The position numbers and the translations under genes are program-made. The notes beneath the pieces are model-generated. The model did not search any database. It worked only from the letters and a program-made list of their open reading frames with translations, and was not told where the DNA came from. Below, piece by piece: positions 12,700 through 24,505 of a DNA stretch of 64,000 nt; the first letter of the stretch is position 1, and each line of letters opens with the position of its first letter. This stretch comes from Anticarsia gemmatalis (Eukaryota; Arthropoda; Insecta; Lepidoptera; Erebidae). The DNA is taken from NCBI RefSeq assembly GCF_050436995.1, contig NC_134766.1, forward strand, positions 6,572,001 through 6,636,000, in the 5' to 3' direction.

Positions 12700-14440
12700 A
12701 AATGTGCCTGGCAGCGGGACATTCAGGATTAAAAACAAATCCGTAACTGACCATTTCTTTAGGATCAATTCGGTCACTGTATTCTCTTATCTTCTTCAAT
12801 TCGCTAAAGACAAAGTGAGACAGAAATATCTTGTAGGTCTTTTGTGATATCTATAGTAGCCATTTCCTTTTCTTTATGTAACTTTATCAAAAGTAAATTC
12901 TCCAAGACTTTTTTCAAAGTGCGCAAGCAATGGACGATTGAAAAATTTCTGCAACTGTATTTTATTTGACGTATAAAATACAACATAGAGTTGCATTTAC
13001 ATTATTTATGAATGTGAGAATATTGATAAAATATTTATAATGATCGGAAAAGCATAAGCGTAAAAGCAGTCGAAGTAAAAAAGTCGTTTAAATATTTCAC
13101 TTTCCAGTATATAATTATTTAGTTGATATTTCGAAAATCGTCTCGTTTGTAACTTCTGCTGCCTAAAAAGCACATTTATCATAGTGTTCGTGTGGAATAC
13201 GTATAAAATTATGCGTCCTAATTTATAATTACCGCATCTAGCGCCCATCGGACTCGTTAGCATCCTCGCGGGACGTTTACAATGGAGGCTTAGCACGTTT
13301 CAAACTCTATGTTTATTATCGGCCCTACCACTTGTCTTTGAATACTTGAACTTGATAATACGGATTGCTACGGAAACAGCTAGGGCTGTTCCGATAGTAA
13401 TAAACTACATTATGTCATTTAGTTACAGTGCTTTCACAACTCTTTTTTTCGACGGTAACGAATCGTGATAGCGTTTTTTTTTAATTGTTCGAAAGCAACT
13501 GCATGATTTTACTCCCGATATCCGCGCAAACACGCAAATATTGTGTACATTGATATCGACAAACATTTCATGTGCCTTCGTGTCCGGGAAAATGCAAAAA
13601 GGGGGGTACGCACATGATGATCGTGCGACAAAAAGCTGCGGCGCATTCGCATTGCGGGCGTACGGCTGGCGGCAGAGTACCAGGGCCGCAGCGGCGCGAG
13701 GAGATAAGTAATTCTGCGGCGCGTCGGGGGCGAGGCGGGCGGCTGTGTGAAGTGGGGGGAGAGAGGGAGGGGGGGTAAATGCCCGCGCGGCGGCGGCGGG
13801 TAATTGGTTCGCGCCGCCCGAGGCGAGCCCGTAGTATCGCGCTTTAGCGACGGCGCCCTCCGGTGTCGAGCGCGCACTGGCCGAGCGTGGAGTCGAAATG
13901 ATACGACATGTTTTTGTTTTCTTTTTTGTCGCTTTTTGTCGGTATAGATAGCAGGGTAGGTTCGTTATGGTAATAAGTTTATTCTGTATTTTAGATCCAA
14001 ATGGATTATGCTACAAATTTATGTTTTATAATTTAGATTTAGACAATGCAAAAACTAGATTTCCTAAATGGATACCATCAAATAAAAATCATATTACGTA
14101 ACATTACATTTTTTAAGCCGACATTTGAATTATGAATTTATTTCTTGGGAGTTTATTCTTGGTAATAAAAATAACGCAACTGCAAAATACTTGCAACTGA
14201 CTCAACAGTAGAACTATAATTATTAAAATTATATGGACGACCTTTTTAGTCCTTATTCAATGACTCACAAAAATAATAAATCATCGTTCTAAACAAAAAA
14301 GGTAATAAAATAAAGACGTCTCCATGCCACTCCCGGCGACTGTTTGTCATGCTACCGCGGAGTTATAGCTATGTCATGCGGCCACCGGCGCGCCACTTTA
14401 TACATCCGACCGACGGCGCTACCGCCCGCCACGAGCTACG
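12700..14440. other. Non-coding interval with one strong GC islet
   Basis: AT-rich DNA with small open frames only. The notable content is the GC islet at 13610-13880, listed separately. No TE family is recognised. Confidence 0.5.
13610..13880. promoter_or_regulatory. CpG islet with G-quadruplex motif
   Basis: About 270 bases of high GC in AT-rich surroundings. At 13754-13775 four G-tracts (13754-13759, 13065+600 i.e. 13665 excluded; the tracts used are 13754-13759, 13765-13767, 13769-13771 and 13773-13775) fit the G3+N1-7 quadruplex pattern. TAAATGCCCGCGCGGCGG follows directly, then TAATTGG at about 13801. Long frames read through on both strands, as expected of GC-rich DNA, but they are low-complexity (Arg, Pro, Gly, Ala) and not convincing proteins. 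Confidence 0.35.
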
Positions 14441-14812
14441 AACACCTCTACCCACATATGTATACCTAGTACTTCAACACGGTATATCGAGTGCCATGTC
14501 GTTACCTCTCTACCGAAAAGTTAACATTTTGCGACGGTTTTATTACCAGTTTAGGTTTCGCACTTCGTTAATTATGGTTAATTTCTATCTCTACATTTAA
14601 TTAGTCCACTTCAACCCATGGTTAATTATGTATTATTTCAACCGACTCTATGGAAGGTTTTTCGTTGGGACTTTCATCTACTCCAGACATCTGGATATCG
14701 TCGCCGGGGGTCTCCCCTGTTATCTACGTCTCATTCCGCTAACCGGTCACTTCTTAGTTCAATCGCTCTGCTTCACATGAGATAATCAGTATCAGGATAA
14801 CTGAGATTCAAC
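14440..14812 (+). repeat. Diverged local duplication, copy 1
   Basis: Two blocks match 15255-15412. The first (14461-14575) shares ACCTAGTACTTC, TATCGAG, GAAAAGTTAACATTTTGCG and the TTCGCAC/TCGT ending. The second (14776-14812) shares CATGAGATA, GGATAACTGAGAT and a run into AAC. Copy 1 carries about 200 extra bases between the blocks. A weaker third similarity (CTAGTACACCACTACGAAAT) starts near 14837. Confidence 0.55.
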
Positions 14813-15254
14813 ATATTTCTTAATAAAGTATGGGTTCCTAGTACACCACTACGAAATATCGAGAGTCAACCTCTACTTTGAAACGATATCGAAGTTTTTG
14901 GTCGGATTGAAGTTTGACAAGACTGGTGCTGGTAAAATTGCTTAATTTTTGTTACAAAGTTATTCAGATATGGTTAGTCTTCTGTACTCCAACGCTGTAC
15001 TAAACATTGTCCAATACTTTCCCAGAATACTTTTGCAGTGTTTAAAAAATTGCAGACAGTGTGGGATTGTTACTTGTAAATTGATATCTGTCTAGATAGA
15101 TACTTGGTGTGGTGGTATTATTTGATGAGATTCGCGTTGGCTATATCTACGAAAATCTATGAGTCAAACGCTACATAATCTGAGGATCGCATTGAGAGGT
15201 AATCTGTCAAAACATTCCTTCTTATAAGACATCTGGTTCAAGGAACAATAACCT

Positions 15255-15412
15255 CTTACATACCTATACATACCTAGTACTTCCATCACGAATTATCGAG
15301 CGAAATAACCTTTAACTGAAAAGTTGACATTTTGCGGCGCTTTTATTAGGTTCGCACGTCGTAAATTTTACAACTCATGAGATATTAGAATAACTGAGAT
15401 ATTTTAGATTAA
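15255..15412 (+). repeat. Diverged local duplication, copy 2
   Basis: This is the shorter partner of 14440-14812, in the same orientation. Shared blocks include ACATACCTAGTACTTCCATC, GAAAAGTTGACATTTTGCGG and ATAACTGAGATATTTTAGAT. It is either an old tandem duplication or two members of an uncharacterised dispersed family. Confidence 0.55.
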
Positions 15413-16690
15413 CGGTTTCAGGCCCGGAAAGGGAAAGGTTAAGGGTGCTATAAAGGAAGTCACACAGATGATGTATTTATTTACGTTGATGGCATATAGT
15501 CCCTTATGGAGTCTACAGTTGCCGACCTGCTGACATGCCATGTTGACGAGTTGCTGTTGGCGACTTTATTGCAAAGGTAGTCAACAATTCGCTGACATGA
15601 TACTCTTGAAATAAGTAGTCGCCGACATCAAATTGACGACATATCGTGGTTCTTTGTGTGGCTGTATGTGTATAATAAAAGTCCCGAATTTAGTAGAGAG
15701 CCTTGGCATGTATGATTTCCCTAAATTATAATTAAAAATTCTGTGTATTTCTAGAATAAAGAGTACCTAACTGAATCAAACAGGCTTCCCTCAGCTGCAT
15801 AAATAAGCTTGCGGGTCACTGATTTTCTCAATTTTGAATTTTGTGTACCTCTAGTCGCGAACCTTACATTCAAAGCTATTTACTATGTTTGACTATAGGC
15901 GCTGCGGCTAAAGAAAAATAGCTAAAATTCAGCTAATTTCTTATACAGATAATAGATATATATTGTGCATAGTAAACCAATGTATCTGACTATGGTACTA
16001 GATAGTTTAAACGCTAGTTGTTTTACAACGCAAATAGCGCGTTTGACTTTTGAAAGAGTCGAAATTGCATTCTGATCTCTGGAAATCCAATTCGGTAGGC
16101 GTTTCGAGTTGCTGTTAAAATAGTTCCTGACAGGGAGTCGATAGGGCCTACGTTTAGAAAAAAGTGATGATAGTTTTAGGTTAACTTGTGAACTACAAAA
16201 CAAGGATTTAGGTTCCTCGGTTGTTCTAGCCTTTTTAGGGGGGGTTTGGCATGATTTTCTTTACGTGCAGCGTGTATTTTTAAAAGTTTAAGAGCCGGAA
16301 ACCATTATAATATGTCGCACGGAGCAAGGAAAGGAAGGGTACCTAAATCCACTACACTAGCCAAGTAATAGTTAGTATTTTCAGGTTAGTCAGTCAAACT
16401 AAAATAAGCTTAGTTTTTTGGCACTCAATAGTTTTTAAGTCAAGTAAAGATAAGAATAGAATATATTTTTAAGCCTGAAATACTTCTAGGAACTAATATT
16501 CATATCTATTATTTCATCTTACCTATAAATAATGAAATCCGAGTATTTTTGCAACACAACTTATTGTTCTTTTAACTATTCATAAAAATAAGTTATATTC
16601 CTTAGAACAAGATTAAATCAACATAATACCGCTTACGTCCTTTTACTACTGGAAGCTACGAATATTTACTTTAAAATAAGTGATATTTAT
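15413..16690. other. Non-coding interval
   Basis: No gene is seen. At 15500-15660 a stretch repeats GCCGAC/GACATC-type words (TTGCCGACCTGCTGACATG and TCGCCGACATCAAATTGACG), suggesting an unrecognised element. At 15782-15836 is a segment similar to 21904-21950. The remainder is AT-rich. Confidence 0.4.
15782..15836 (+). repeat. Short dispersed repeat, copy 1
   Basis: CCCTCAGCTGCAT, then GCTTGCGGGTCACTGATT and TTCTCAAT are shared in order and orientation with 21904-21950, about 6 kb away. The family is unknown to me. Confidence 0.5.
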
Positions 16691-16694
16691 ATAT

Positions 16695-16800
16695 GACAAG
16701 ATGTATGGATGTGAATGAGACAAGGAAAGTTTGTAAGGATCGTACTAAGTGGCGTTCTTTGGTCTCTACCTACCCCTATGGAAAAGAGATGTGAATTATC
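16695..16800 (+). mobile_element. LINE 3'-end fragment (family B, best coding copy)
   Basis: ATG at 16705 opens a frame to TGA 16792-16794 that reads MDVNETRKVCKDRTKWRSLV followed by STYPYGKEM. The W.SLV ending and the short AT-rich tail with ATGTATGTA repeats look like the C-terminus and 3' end of a non-LTR retrotransposon ORF2. The fragment is 5'-truncated, as is usual for LINE insertions. It is used here as the reference for the other family B copies. Confidence 0.7.
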
Positions 16801-16936
16801 TATGTATGTACGACGAAGCCCAGTTGCCCAAACGGCAATGTTGTCCTACCCGGGAATAGAACCAGTGACCTCATGATAAACAGTCGCTTAGCATCATGTC
16901 GGCCGGTTGGTGTCAATATAATTACATTAGTATTTA

Positions 16937-17045
16937 AAGTTCCCAACCCGCACTTGGCCAGCGTGGTGGACTCAAGGCCCAATCCCTTCCCCTCGTTTGG
17001 GAGGAGACCCTTGCCCTGAAAAAATAAAAAAAAATAAAAAAATAA
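16937..17045 (-). mobile_element. Dispersed family A repeat, copy 1
   Basis: The plus strand reads TTCCCAACCCGCACTTGGCC, AGCGTGGTGGACTC, a purine-poor block, and GGAGGAGACCCTTGCCCTG, then an A-rich tail (AAAATAAAA). It is the reverse complement of the module seen at 45705-45810. From memory this module is one of the commonest interspersed sequences of moths and butterflies. A-rich tail polarity suggests a retroposed element. Confidence 0.7.
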
Positions 17046-17151
17046 ATCAAATAAAATTCTCTCACCACTTTAACTCAGAATGACATCTGTCAAATGAAAT
17101 CCACCATCTTAATTATTTCCAAATAGTTCCTTCTTACATTTATTTAGGGGC

Positions 17152-17270
17152 ATGCAAAGTCCCCAACCCGGACTTGGCCAGCGTGGTGGACTCAAGGTCT
17201 AACCCCTCCTTCATTACGGGAGCCGGGAGGAGACCCTTGCCCAGCAGTGGGACATTTATTTATTTATTTT
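17152..17270 (-). mobile_element. Dispersed family A repeat, copy 2
   Basis: A second copy in the same orientation about 130 bases after copy 1. It has CCCCAACCCGGACTTGGCCA, GCGTGGTGGACTCAAGG, then GAGGAGACCCTTGCCCAGCA and GTGGGAC, followed by a TTTATTTATTTATTT tail. The two copies form an irregular tandem. Confidence 0.75.
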
Positions 17271-17527
17271 AGTCCCTTCTATAACAATCATAATCGTAGC
17301 TTGACGGTTGAGCTTTATATCAAAGAGGGGTCTAAACTAGCGTGGCCCGTGGTCAGTAATGATAGGGCGACGCGGACATGTTAATTTTAGTGTTAAGCCC
17401 ACAGGTAACTAGCGAGGGTTCAGACTGGGCTTCAAATTGAAAATAGATAGTTTTTTTTTTAGGTTAGTGCTGTACATGACTTGTTACGTATTATACCTCT
17501 ACATATAAGATTAAATAAAGATTAGAT

Positions 17528-17824
17528 GTATTTTTTTTCTTAAGCTGTGTCTTTATGACACAGGAAGGATACTTTATTATAGGAAAGAAGCCTGAATACA
17601 ACAACGAGCCTGATAATTTAACAAATATTAAATACGAGCTTTTGCCCGCGATTTCGTCTACGTGGTTTAGTGACTTAGGGCAAAATTTCAACACAAACAT
17701 TCTCCTTTTCTTACCCGTTGTCTCTAGATCGCACAAATAATTGTTCCGTGTGGGAATCGAACCCGCGATCTCCCGACGCAACGTTAGCAGCGTGGCGACC
17801 TAAACCACAGCGCCACGGAGGCAG
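17528..17824 (-). mobile_element. tRNA-derived SINE, copy a (different body)
   Basis: On the minus strand 17824-17728 reads as a tRNA-like head: A-box-like TGGCGCTGTGGTTTAGG and B-box GGTTCGATTCCC, then a junction into CAATTATTTGTGCGAT. The body (17528-17727) differs from that at 34186-34390. It has a CCCGCGATTTCGTCTACGTG string found, from memory, in many lepidopteran elements, and ends with a GACACAGGAAGGATAC word. So the same head is joined to a different tail. Confidence 0.65.
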
Positions 17825-17829
17825 TCAAA

Positions 17830-18820
17830 TAGTTTTTTGTTTTTGATTTAAAAATATTTGGCGTTTAAATCTTCACAATCTTTGCCGTATGAGTGACATA
17901 ATATATATCCCATCGTGTTAGTAACGCGTAACGCCGCGGCGCGAGACACTCATCAACATGGGAGCATCAATTAACATCAGGACAAAAACATCGACTCATT
18001 ATAATTCGTGGGCTGCTATGTTCGGTCATTAGTCGGCCGAGGTCGGCTGTGTAGCTAGGGCTGAAATACGGTTGAAATTTTCGACGTGGTTTTATGTTAG
18101 AATAAACTTTGTTACTTTTTATTTAGTTTTTTTTTCATTTATTGGATGATAAAAATATGTCAAATGCCAGCAGAGGAAACCGAAGAATAAATAATATTAG
18201 TGTAAAGAAAATTAATTTGTACCTAAGTGTTCGATTTTTTAGGAAAAAAATGAAAATAGTAGATTTAGGATGCTTTGAAAACTGTTTTCAAAAAATATAT
18301 TCGTAAGTTCGTAATAAGTAAGCTTTAATTATTTTTAGGGTCGGAAATCAATTTTTCTTTCAGTGATCTATAGTTTTTTTTTCTTTAGTTAGCTTTTTAC
18401 CCCAGTCATGTCTTTAGATGTAAAGTTAGTACAAGGCGAATAAAGGAAGCATCTTCTGAAAAACTGTTATCTAACAAATGCTCTAGATAAATATTACCAG
18501 GAGAACAGTAGATTAAGCAGATTATAAGCGTAGTTGTTCTTGCCAGCAATCCACTTACATTTGCTGCCCTATAAACATTGCAAGTTTTTGAAGTTGCACT
18601 CTCTACAGGCCGACATTTTCTCTCACTAATTTACAGACTTGAGCGGGCTAAGTAGCTTTTAATATTTTCTACCAAGGAGCTAGTTAATAATGTAGATTGT
18701 CTCTGAACGGGACGAGGGTGAAAAACCCGCTTCCTAGAAAGGTATAAATTTCCTTGAAACTATTTTGTCCTGCTCTATGATAGATAAGATGGTAATGAAA
18801 TTCGTAGAGTACGTAATATT
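17830..18820. other. Non-coding interval
   Basis: AT-rich DNA with a small CpG-containing patch at 17930-18060. No ORF with recognisable features. Nothing else seen. Confidence 0.5.
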
Positions 18821-18827
18821 ATTATTG

Positions 18828-18857
18828 TGAGCCTGTATCGTCCCACTGCTGGGCAAA
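18828..18857 (+). mobile_element. Family A fragment, copy 3
   Basis: Only the CGTCCCACTGCTGGGCAAA core survives, so this is a short relic. Confidence 0.5.
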
Positions 18858-20909
18858 ACATATTATTTAATAGTAACACCTTATTTTTTCCTGCAATTGG
18901 AAGATTAAAATAGGATTTTTTTTTTTGGAAACTGCTAGTTGTATTCAACCTCAATCGTTGCAATTTTAAAAAAGAAAAAGAATCATCAAAATTGATCCAC
19001 CCAGTAGAATGTTATCGAGATAGCAAATAAAATACAGACGAATTGATAACCTCCTTTTTTGAAGACGGTTAAGAAATATAAACGTCAGTGTCGTTGTTGT
19101 GGTAGCCCTTCGGGTGGTGTCGGGCTGGGTCGGGCGCGGTCGGGGCCGCGCGACGGGGCGCATAAAATACGCCGCGCGATGTCGTCGGCTACACTACACG
19201 ATGTGTCACGGATACACGACCCGCGTGGGGATGTGGCTACAGTGTTAAAACATCGACATCGATATTGTTTTAAAGCATTAAGAAGTTGTTCTGTGTTTAG
19301 TATCTTCGTTAGTGCTAATGGAGAGCTTTGCTAAACTATAGGAGAGTTTATAAGTTAAGAATTATGAAAAGTTAGATTAAGAAAAAGCGTAGGGAGTGGC
19401 AGATCGGTCTAAAACTTAAATTTTCCAACAAATTTCGGTTTAAACCTTTTATTTTCTAAAAAAAATCGTATTATCATGGTACAAATACGGCAATGCAGTA
19501 AAAATCATACTGCCAAAATTGGACAGTTCCTCACAAACTCGCACCAATATCATCCCTCTTTCAAAATTCTATCGACATAATATAAAGCGTCTTTACCACG
19601 TGGTGCGCTCGCATGCAATCAGTCGGGGCGAGTCGCGGCGACGCCACTCAGCGCGGCTCGTAAACGTTATCGGGTACATCGTAAAAACGCTACGTAAAAT
19701 GGCGAACGTGCCGGCGACTGCCGCCCGCCGAGCGCCAACCTCGCACCATCGGCCAAACATGATATAGGTACTTGCTATATTTGAAACTGCATTTGCAAGT
19801 TTTTTTTTTGGCTGCTTTAACTTGGTGTATTTGGGAATGGTGTACTTATTTTTGGTTAAGTCATCGGACTCTATGTTTAGAATATTATCGAATTTAAAGG
19901 TCTTTAACTATTTGTGCTATACTTGTACTTATATCTCTTATGCAACGCAATAGAATTTTGCTAGAAAATGCTTTAAAAATGAAAATTATAGGCTTCATAC
20001 AAGAGAGAATAATACTGCGTAAGACTAAAGTCACATACTAGATATTTTTTACTTTACTGCTCCTCTGCTAACTCGGGATTCCTCATAAAATGTCATAAGG
20101 GGTTAGACCAACTGCGGGATGCATATTACAATTATACAATTATAATTGTAAAAAATGTGTTGCCATTATTCTATTAGACATTTTATCGACATATCAAAAC
20201 GTCCCTAACGATCAGTGCCGTTAGAATTAGCAGGGTAACACAGGGTAACTTAGAAGTTAGGATTATAGTTCCGGCTTGGGTCCGCAGTCCGCTACCCTTA
20301 CCGTGCCGGCTGTCGGCCCACTCGGCCCTTCTGACACCGCTCTACATAAGTTATCAAACAAACGTCTGGTGAAAAGCCTTCAAAGCCTTTATAATAATGT
20401 TGATTTCTAATTAACGTTGTTTGATAATTCGTAGATAGATGCAGTGAGTGTCCTTTGGATGGGTGACCACAAACTGCTAAGTATGAGGCGACCAATAAGT
20501 GGTTTGCATTGGGCAATTAAATTATGCAAACTTGTTTTTATAGAATTTTGTTGCAAATTACTATTGCGGATATTCGGGTTTCTGTGTAGTGTGGCTCATA
20601 AGTTTTCGAAAAGATAAGATAGAACTTTGCAATTACTTTCCAGTTAACTACTTGTCGAAATCTTGTGGAAAACGGCAGTTCCTGGTTTTTTTTTATTGAC
20701 ACCCGAAAAAAAAATTCTTGCAGTTAATCCACACAAAATTTCAGCCATTTCTATGAGATAACTTCTGAATAAGATCAAAACTATAATTAACTTAACCAAA
20801 GCCTGGGTTCTTCATTAATCAAAAGGCTATTGATTTGCAATATCACCCGTAGGTACTAGGGGCACAGAAACAGGTGGGGACATCATTTTACAGCTGTAAT
20901 ATCTCATTA

Positions 20910-21000
20910 AGCCGTCGGCGAGTCCCGAGAAGGCGGGGCGGAATGGAATTAAACGCCGCCGGGACCGCCCGGCCCGGGGATATGCGCCCAGGGACTATGG
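20910..21000. promoter_or_regulatory. CpG-rich islet
   Basis: The GC core (GGCGGGGCGGAATGGAATTA, then CGCCGCCGGGACCGCCC) again has an AATTAAA string at its edge. No ORF or repeat identity is seen. Candidate regulatory element by composition only. Confidence 0.25.
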
Positions 21001-21903
21001 TGTTGAGTTAAAATACAATTGTGGACTAGATGTGGCTGTATTATTTTGTTGACCTCCTTGTTTTTATTTTGTCCTGGTATGATCAGAGATTTTGTACTAA
21101 TGTGTATTACAAATTCTGAGGATTGTTTGCTTCTGAAGTTCTGAAAGTAAAGATTCGTATTGTTTCGTTTTCTCCTTCGTTCGGCAAGAAAGAGGGAACC
21201 CAAAGAAAAAGCGAAATAAAAGTAAAGAGACTACTCTATAAAGACGTAGGTTAGTTCCTCGGCATGTAACAAATGCCTAAAACATCGGAAAATTATTTTC
21301 ATTAGCACTATTACACAACCTCTACGTTACAATTAGCTCTTAATTGACTAAAAGCGTAATTTTACCAATGCACCAAATAATTACATTTACTATACCATAC
21401 ATTATGTATAAGAGTATATAAAACCCATTTTTTTTTAAATAACACCAATACAATATGTTATCCGTCTCCCAAAAACAGTCTTATATTTTTGACAAATGCC
21501 GTTTAAACCTATCTATTCCAGTGTCTCTACATCTAGTGACAAGGGTCGGACCGGCCTAGCCGTTCGCAAGTTCGATCAGACACTAATTGTGGTGTGAATT
21601 CGCCTGTGACGTCACAGCTCTCGGTCCACAGCAATATTACGTCACAGCTTGTTTAACAATATTGTAGTAGTGACCCCTTGTATGCTACTACTAACAATTG
21701 CTTTCATACGATTAATGGTTAGTAAGTAAAAACGTACAAATACTCCAAAAAACATTTCTTAAATGTCTTCGGGGTTTAGAAGACACTAAAAATATAGAAC
21801 TATAGTATGACAACTGTTTTGAGAATAGAATGTACGATTTACCTGGTTTATAATTAATAAGTTCTATGTACTTATTTCCAATATAAAGTCGGTCAAACGG
21901 TCC

Positions 21904-21950
21904 ACCTTCAGCTGTATTAGCCTGCGGGTCACTGATTTTCTAAATATTAA
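21904..21950 (+). repeat. Short dispersed repeat, copy 2
   Basis: It shares CTTCAGCTGTAT, CCTGCGGGTCACTGATT and TTCTAAAT with 15782-15836 in the same order. Confidence 0.5.
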
Positions 21951-22293
21951 TATGGTTCTCTACCATAATTGTAGTGATATCACTCTTAACAGCAGCTGTT
22001 TAACAAATAATCAGGTTATTGAGTGCCTCAACAGCTCTTATTACTATTTTATAACTTCTAATAAACCTTAATATCACCGCTTAGGGTAGCTTATTTTCAC
22101 ACTTCAAGTGCATATATCTCACTGTTGTTACACTAACTTGTGTCAAATAACTTTGACTACGAGATAGCACTTCTTTTCAACAACAGAAAAAGTAATGTTA
22201 GTTGCGCATAGCGACGTAAGATTTACAAAAGTAGAAATAATTTTCTCCTGTAAGTTTAATCTGTACAAGCCTACACACAACCATTAGAGTTAA

Positions 22294-22311
22294 ACACACA
22301 CACACACACAC
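22294..22311. repeat. (AC)9 microsatellite
   Basis: A perfect AC dinucleotide run of 18 bases. Confidence 0.9.
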
Positions 22312-22419
22312 GAGGAGGCGAACACACGCGGCACAATGTTATCGTTTCATTCCGATTTACATAAAAATAATAAACAGCGAGCGAAGCCGCCACTAAAAAC
22401 CATATCTTTTTCTCCCGGA

Positions 22420-22520
22420 TAAGCCCCGGGCCGGGATTGTGGGTTCCCGGGTCGCGGGATTGCGGATCCCGGGACGTTATCAAGTTATCAATTTGGCCCG
22501 CCCGCCATATGTCCGGGAGA
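22420..22520. promoter_or_regulatory. GC islet with repeated CCCGGG palindromes
   Basis: The islet contains repeated self-complementary GC words: CCCCGGGCCGGG, TTCCCGGG and ATCCCGGGA. TCAATTTGGCCCGCCCGCC follows. It is flanked by AT-rich DNA and has no coding signal. Confidence 0.25.
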
Positions 22521-22854
22521 TCTTTTGTATGGTCGTGGGGTTTCTTTGTGTGAGTGTGATTTACTGAGCCTTCGACCGTTTGATGTGATATAAAAATTTT
22601 AGTTTCGTAACAAATGTAGTTACGATCATGCGATGGAGTGAAGATATTGGTGTTGTTCTGCTATTGAAAATGTTGATACCTGACTAGATTTTATTTGGAA
22701 CTGTGTTACCTGGAGGCTGAAATTCTGCTTTCATGTTATTATACTGATTTGTTGATAGCTCTCCTCTCTGTTTGGAGTAAATATGACATTAATCTGATCT
22801 GCGTTAATCTTAAATATTGATAATCCATTTACATACTTTATAGTTGTACACACA

Positions 22855-22985
22855 TACATACAAGTATACATACATCAAATCACGCCTTCTTCCTACAGGG
22901 GAAGGCAGAGACCAAAGATCGCCACTTGGTACGATCCTTACAAACTTCCTTTGCTTCTTTCACATCCATACATCTTGTCAAAGTA
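22855..22985 (-). mobile_element. LINE 3'-end fragment (family B, copy 3)
   Basis: Read on the minus strand this gives MDVKEAKEVCKDRTKWRSLV followed by SAFPCRKKA and a stop, then a tail of ATGTATGTATAC. It is the closest to an intact C-terminal reading in the window. No upstream ORF2 sequence is present. Confidence 0.7.
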
Positions 22986-24329
22986 ATGATCAACTTTCAG
23001 CTTCAAAGTAATTATTACGGATAAAGTAACCGGAAAATAGAGCAATGGACTTGTCCAAAAGTATTATGTCTGAAAATGACACTTCACGATCGTACGTACT
23101 AGGAAATAGAGTCATATTTAATAACTAGTCAACTAAAATGTACGCACGATTCAGGGAAAGTCCAATTAAAGCGTTTCTCTTGATAGTCGTAACTTTGTGA
23201 CGGGATTCGCAGAAAACTAGCTTTCCTAGAAAATGTTAGTTCCTAGGTTTAGACTAACCTGGTTGATGAAAACTTAAATTAATTAGCTAAGTATATAATA
23301 AATAATTAGTTATAGCATTTAGAAAATATAAAACGTGCTAAGTAGCACTACTGAGATATCTCGATACCATCGAGCAGAATCGAGTTCCTGTCGTCGAAAT
23401 GTCAAAGTGACGTCAATTTATGATTCAAGTGTTTTGTAAAGTTATTATTCATTGTCAAGATTTTCATAACGTAAGGATCTCGACTTCTCCTGACCTCCTT
23501 TTTACTACAAAAGTAATTGATTCGATTAGTCATTGAACTATATTATTTACATTCTACTGATTCTTCGAGAACTAGGGATTCCCTTAAAATTTGATTTTTT
23601 CTTTGGCAAAGCTGCGGTCAAAACTAGTGACACGAAAACTCCCCCTCACCCTACCAGGGTCCCAGATTTACCGCGAAAGTCATTGCGTGCCGTGTAATCC
23701 ACTTTTAATTTTGATTAATGCGCCCTAACCGAGCCGTGTACCCGGGCAAGCGCGAACCTAATACTGAATTAGGTGACTCGCCAATTAGGGATCCCGTACT
23801 GTTTCGTTTTTATGTTTACCTGGTATTCACAGTGGATTACTTTTGCATCTTAAACAACATTTTCAGCGACAAGTCGTTATTTTTATTCTTTAAGAAACTA
23901 TTGTAATATTATGTGTTATTTTTATTTCCTATGTTGGTGTCGTCAGCGCATGACTGTGCTTGAATGTCCAGAATATACACAGCTGTAAACATAGCTGAAA
24001 CTGATTTGTATACTAACTATTTGATTAGTGTTTTAATAATCATACTGTTTATTTTTCAGGTACGTCAACCATTTTGTATATCTTCAACGGCGTTATGTAA
24101 GTCTTCCTCACATTAACTGACATAGCTATGTAAGTATCTTATGTAGTTTAGTACATAGCACATACCTTCTCTATGTATAAGTTTAAATTTTAAACTAAAA
24201 GCCAGAGTAGAAGCGAGTATAAAACCACCGCAGCGGAATAACTTGGAGACTTACTAGGCGTAGCATACCCGTATCAAAATCTAGTGCAGACATCAGGCGC
24301 ACATAACTCAGTAGGAGTAGGAGCGAAGT

Positions 24330-24505
24330 AACTTAGCGACAGGCGAGGCGGACGCGGCGCGGCTTCCGGGCGCGCTTCCTTGCGGAAATAGGGCCCGTTC
24401 CGGGGCGCCCGCGCCCGCCGCCCGACGCTCGTCTAATGGCGCGTGCCTCTATAATGTCATGCCACCCTGGTACCCGACGCTCGTTAGCCCTCGCTCCCCG
24501 GGTGA
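24330..24505. promoter_or_regulatory. CpG-rich islet
   Basis: This is one of the strongest GC blocks between the two genes (CGGGGCGCCCGCGCCCGCCG near 24400). Both strands read open because stop codons are rare in such DNA; the peptides are Arg/Pro/Ala-rich and unconvincing. It may be a CpG island promoter of an unannotated transcript or a regulatory element. Confidence 0.3.

Larger units (their letters stand above)
18860..22850. other. Non-coding interval with several GC islets
   Basis: Open frames are small and unsupported. GC islets lie at 19095-19250, 19600-19760, 20270-20340, 20910-21000 and 22420-22520. A 5S-like C-box string (TTGGATGGGTGACC) sits at about 20455-20468, and a (CA)n run at 22294-22311. 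Two ACGTCACAGCT strings lie at about 21610-21645. Confidence 0.45.

Noticed and set aside
13509..13877. 122-codon minus-strand frame and the opposing plus frame
   Set aside because: Arises from a CpG islet where stops are rare; Arg/Pro-rich on both strands.
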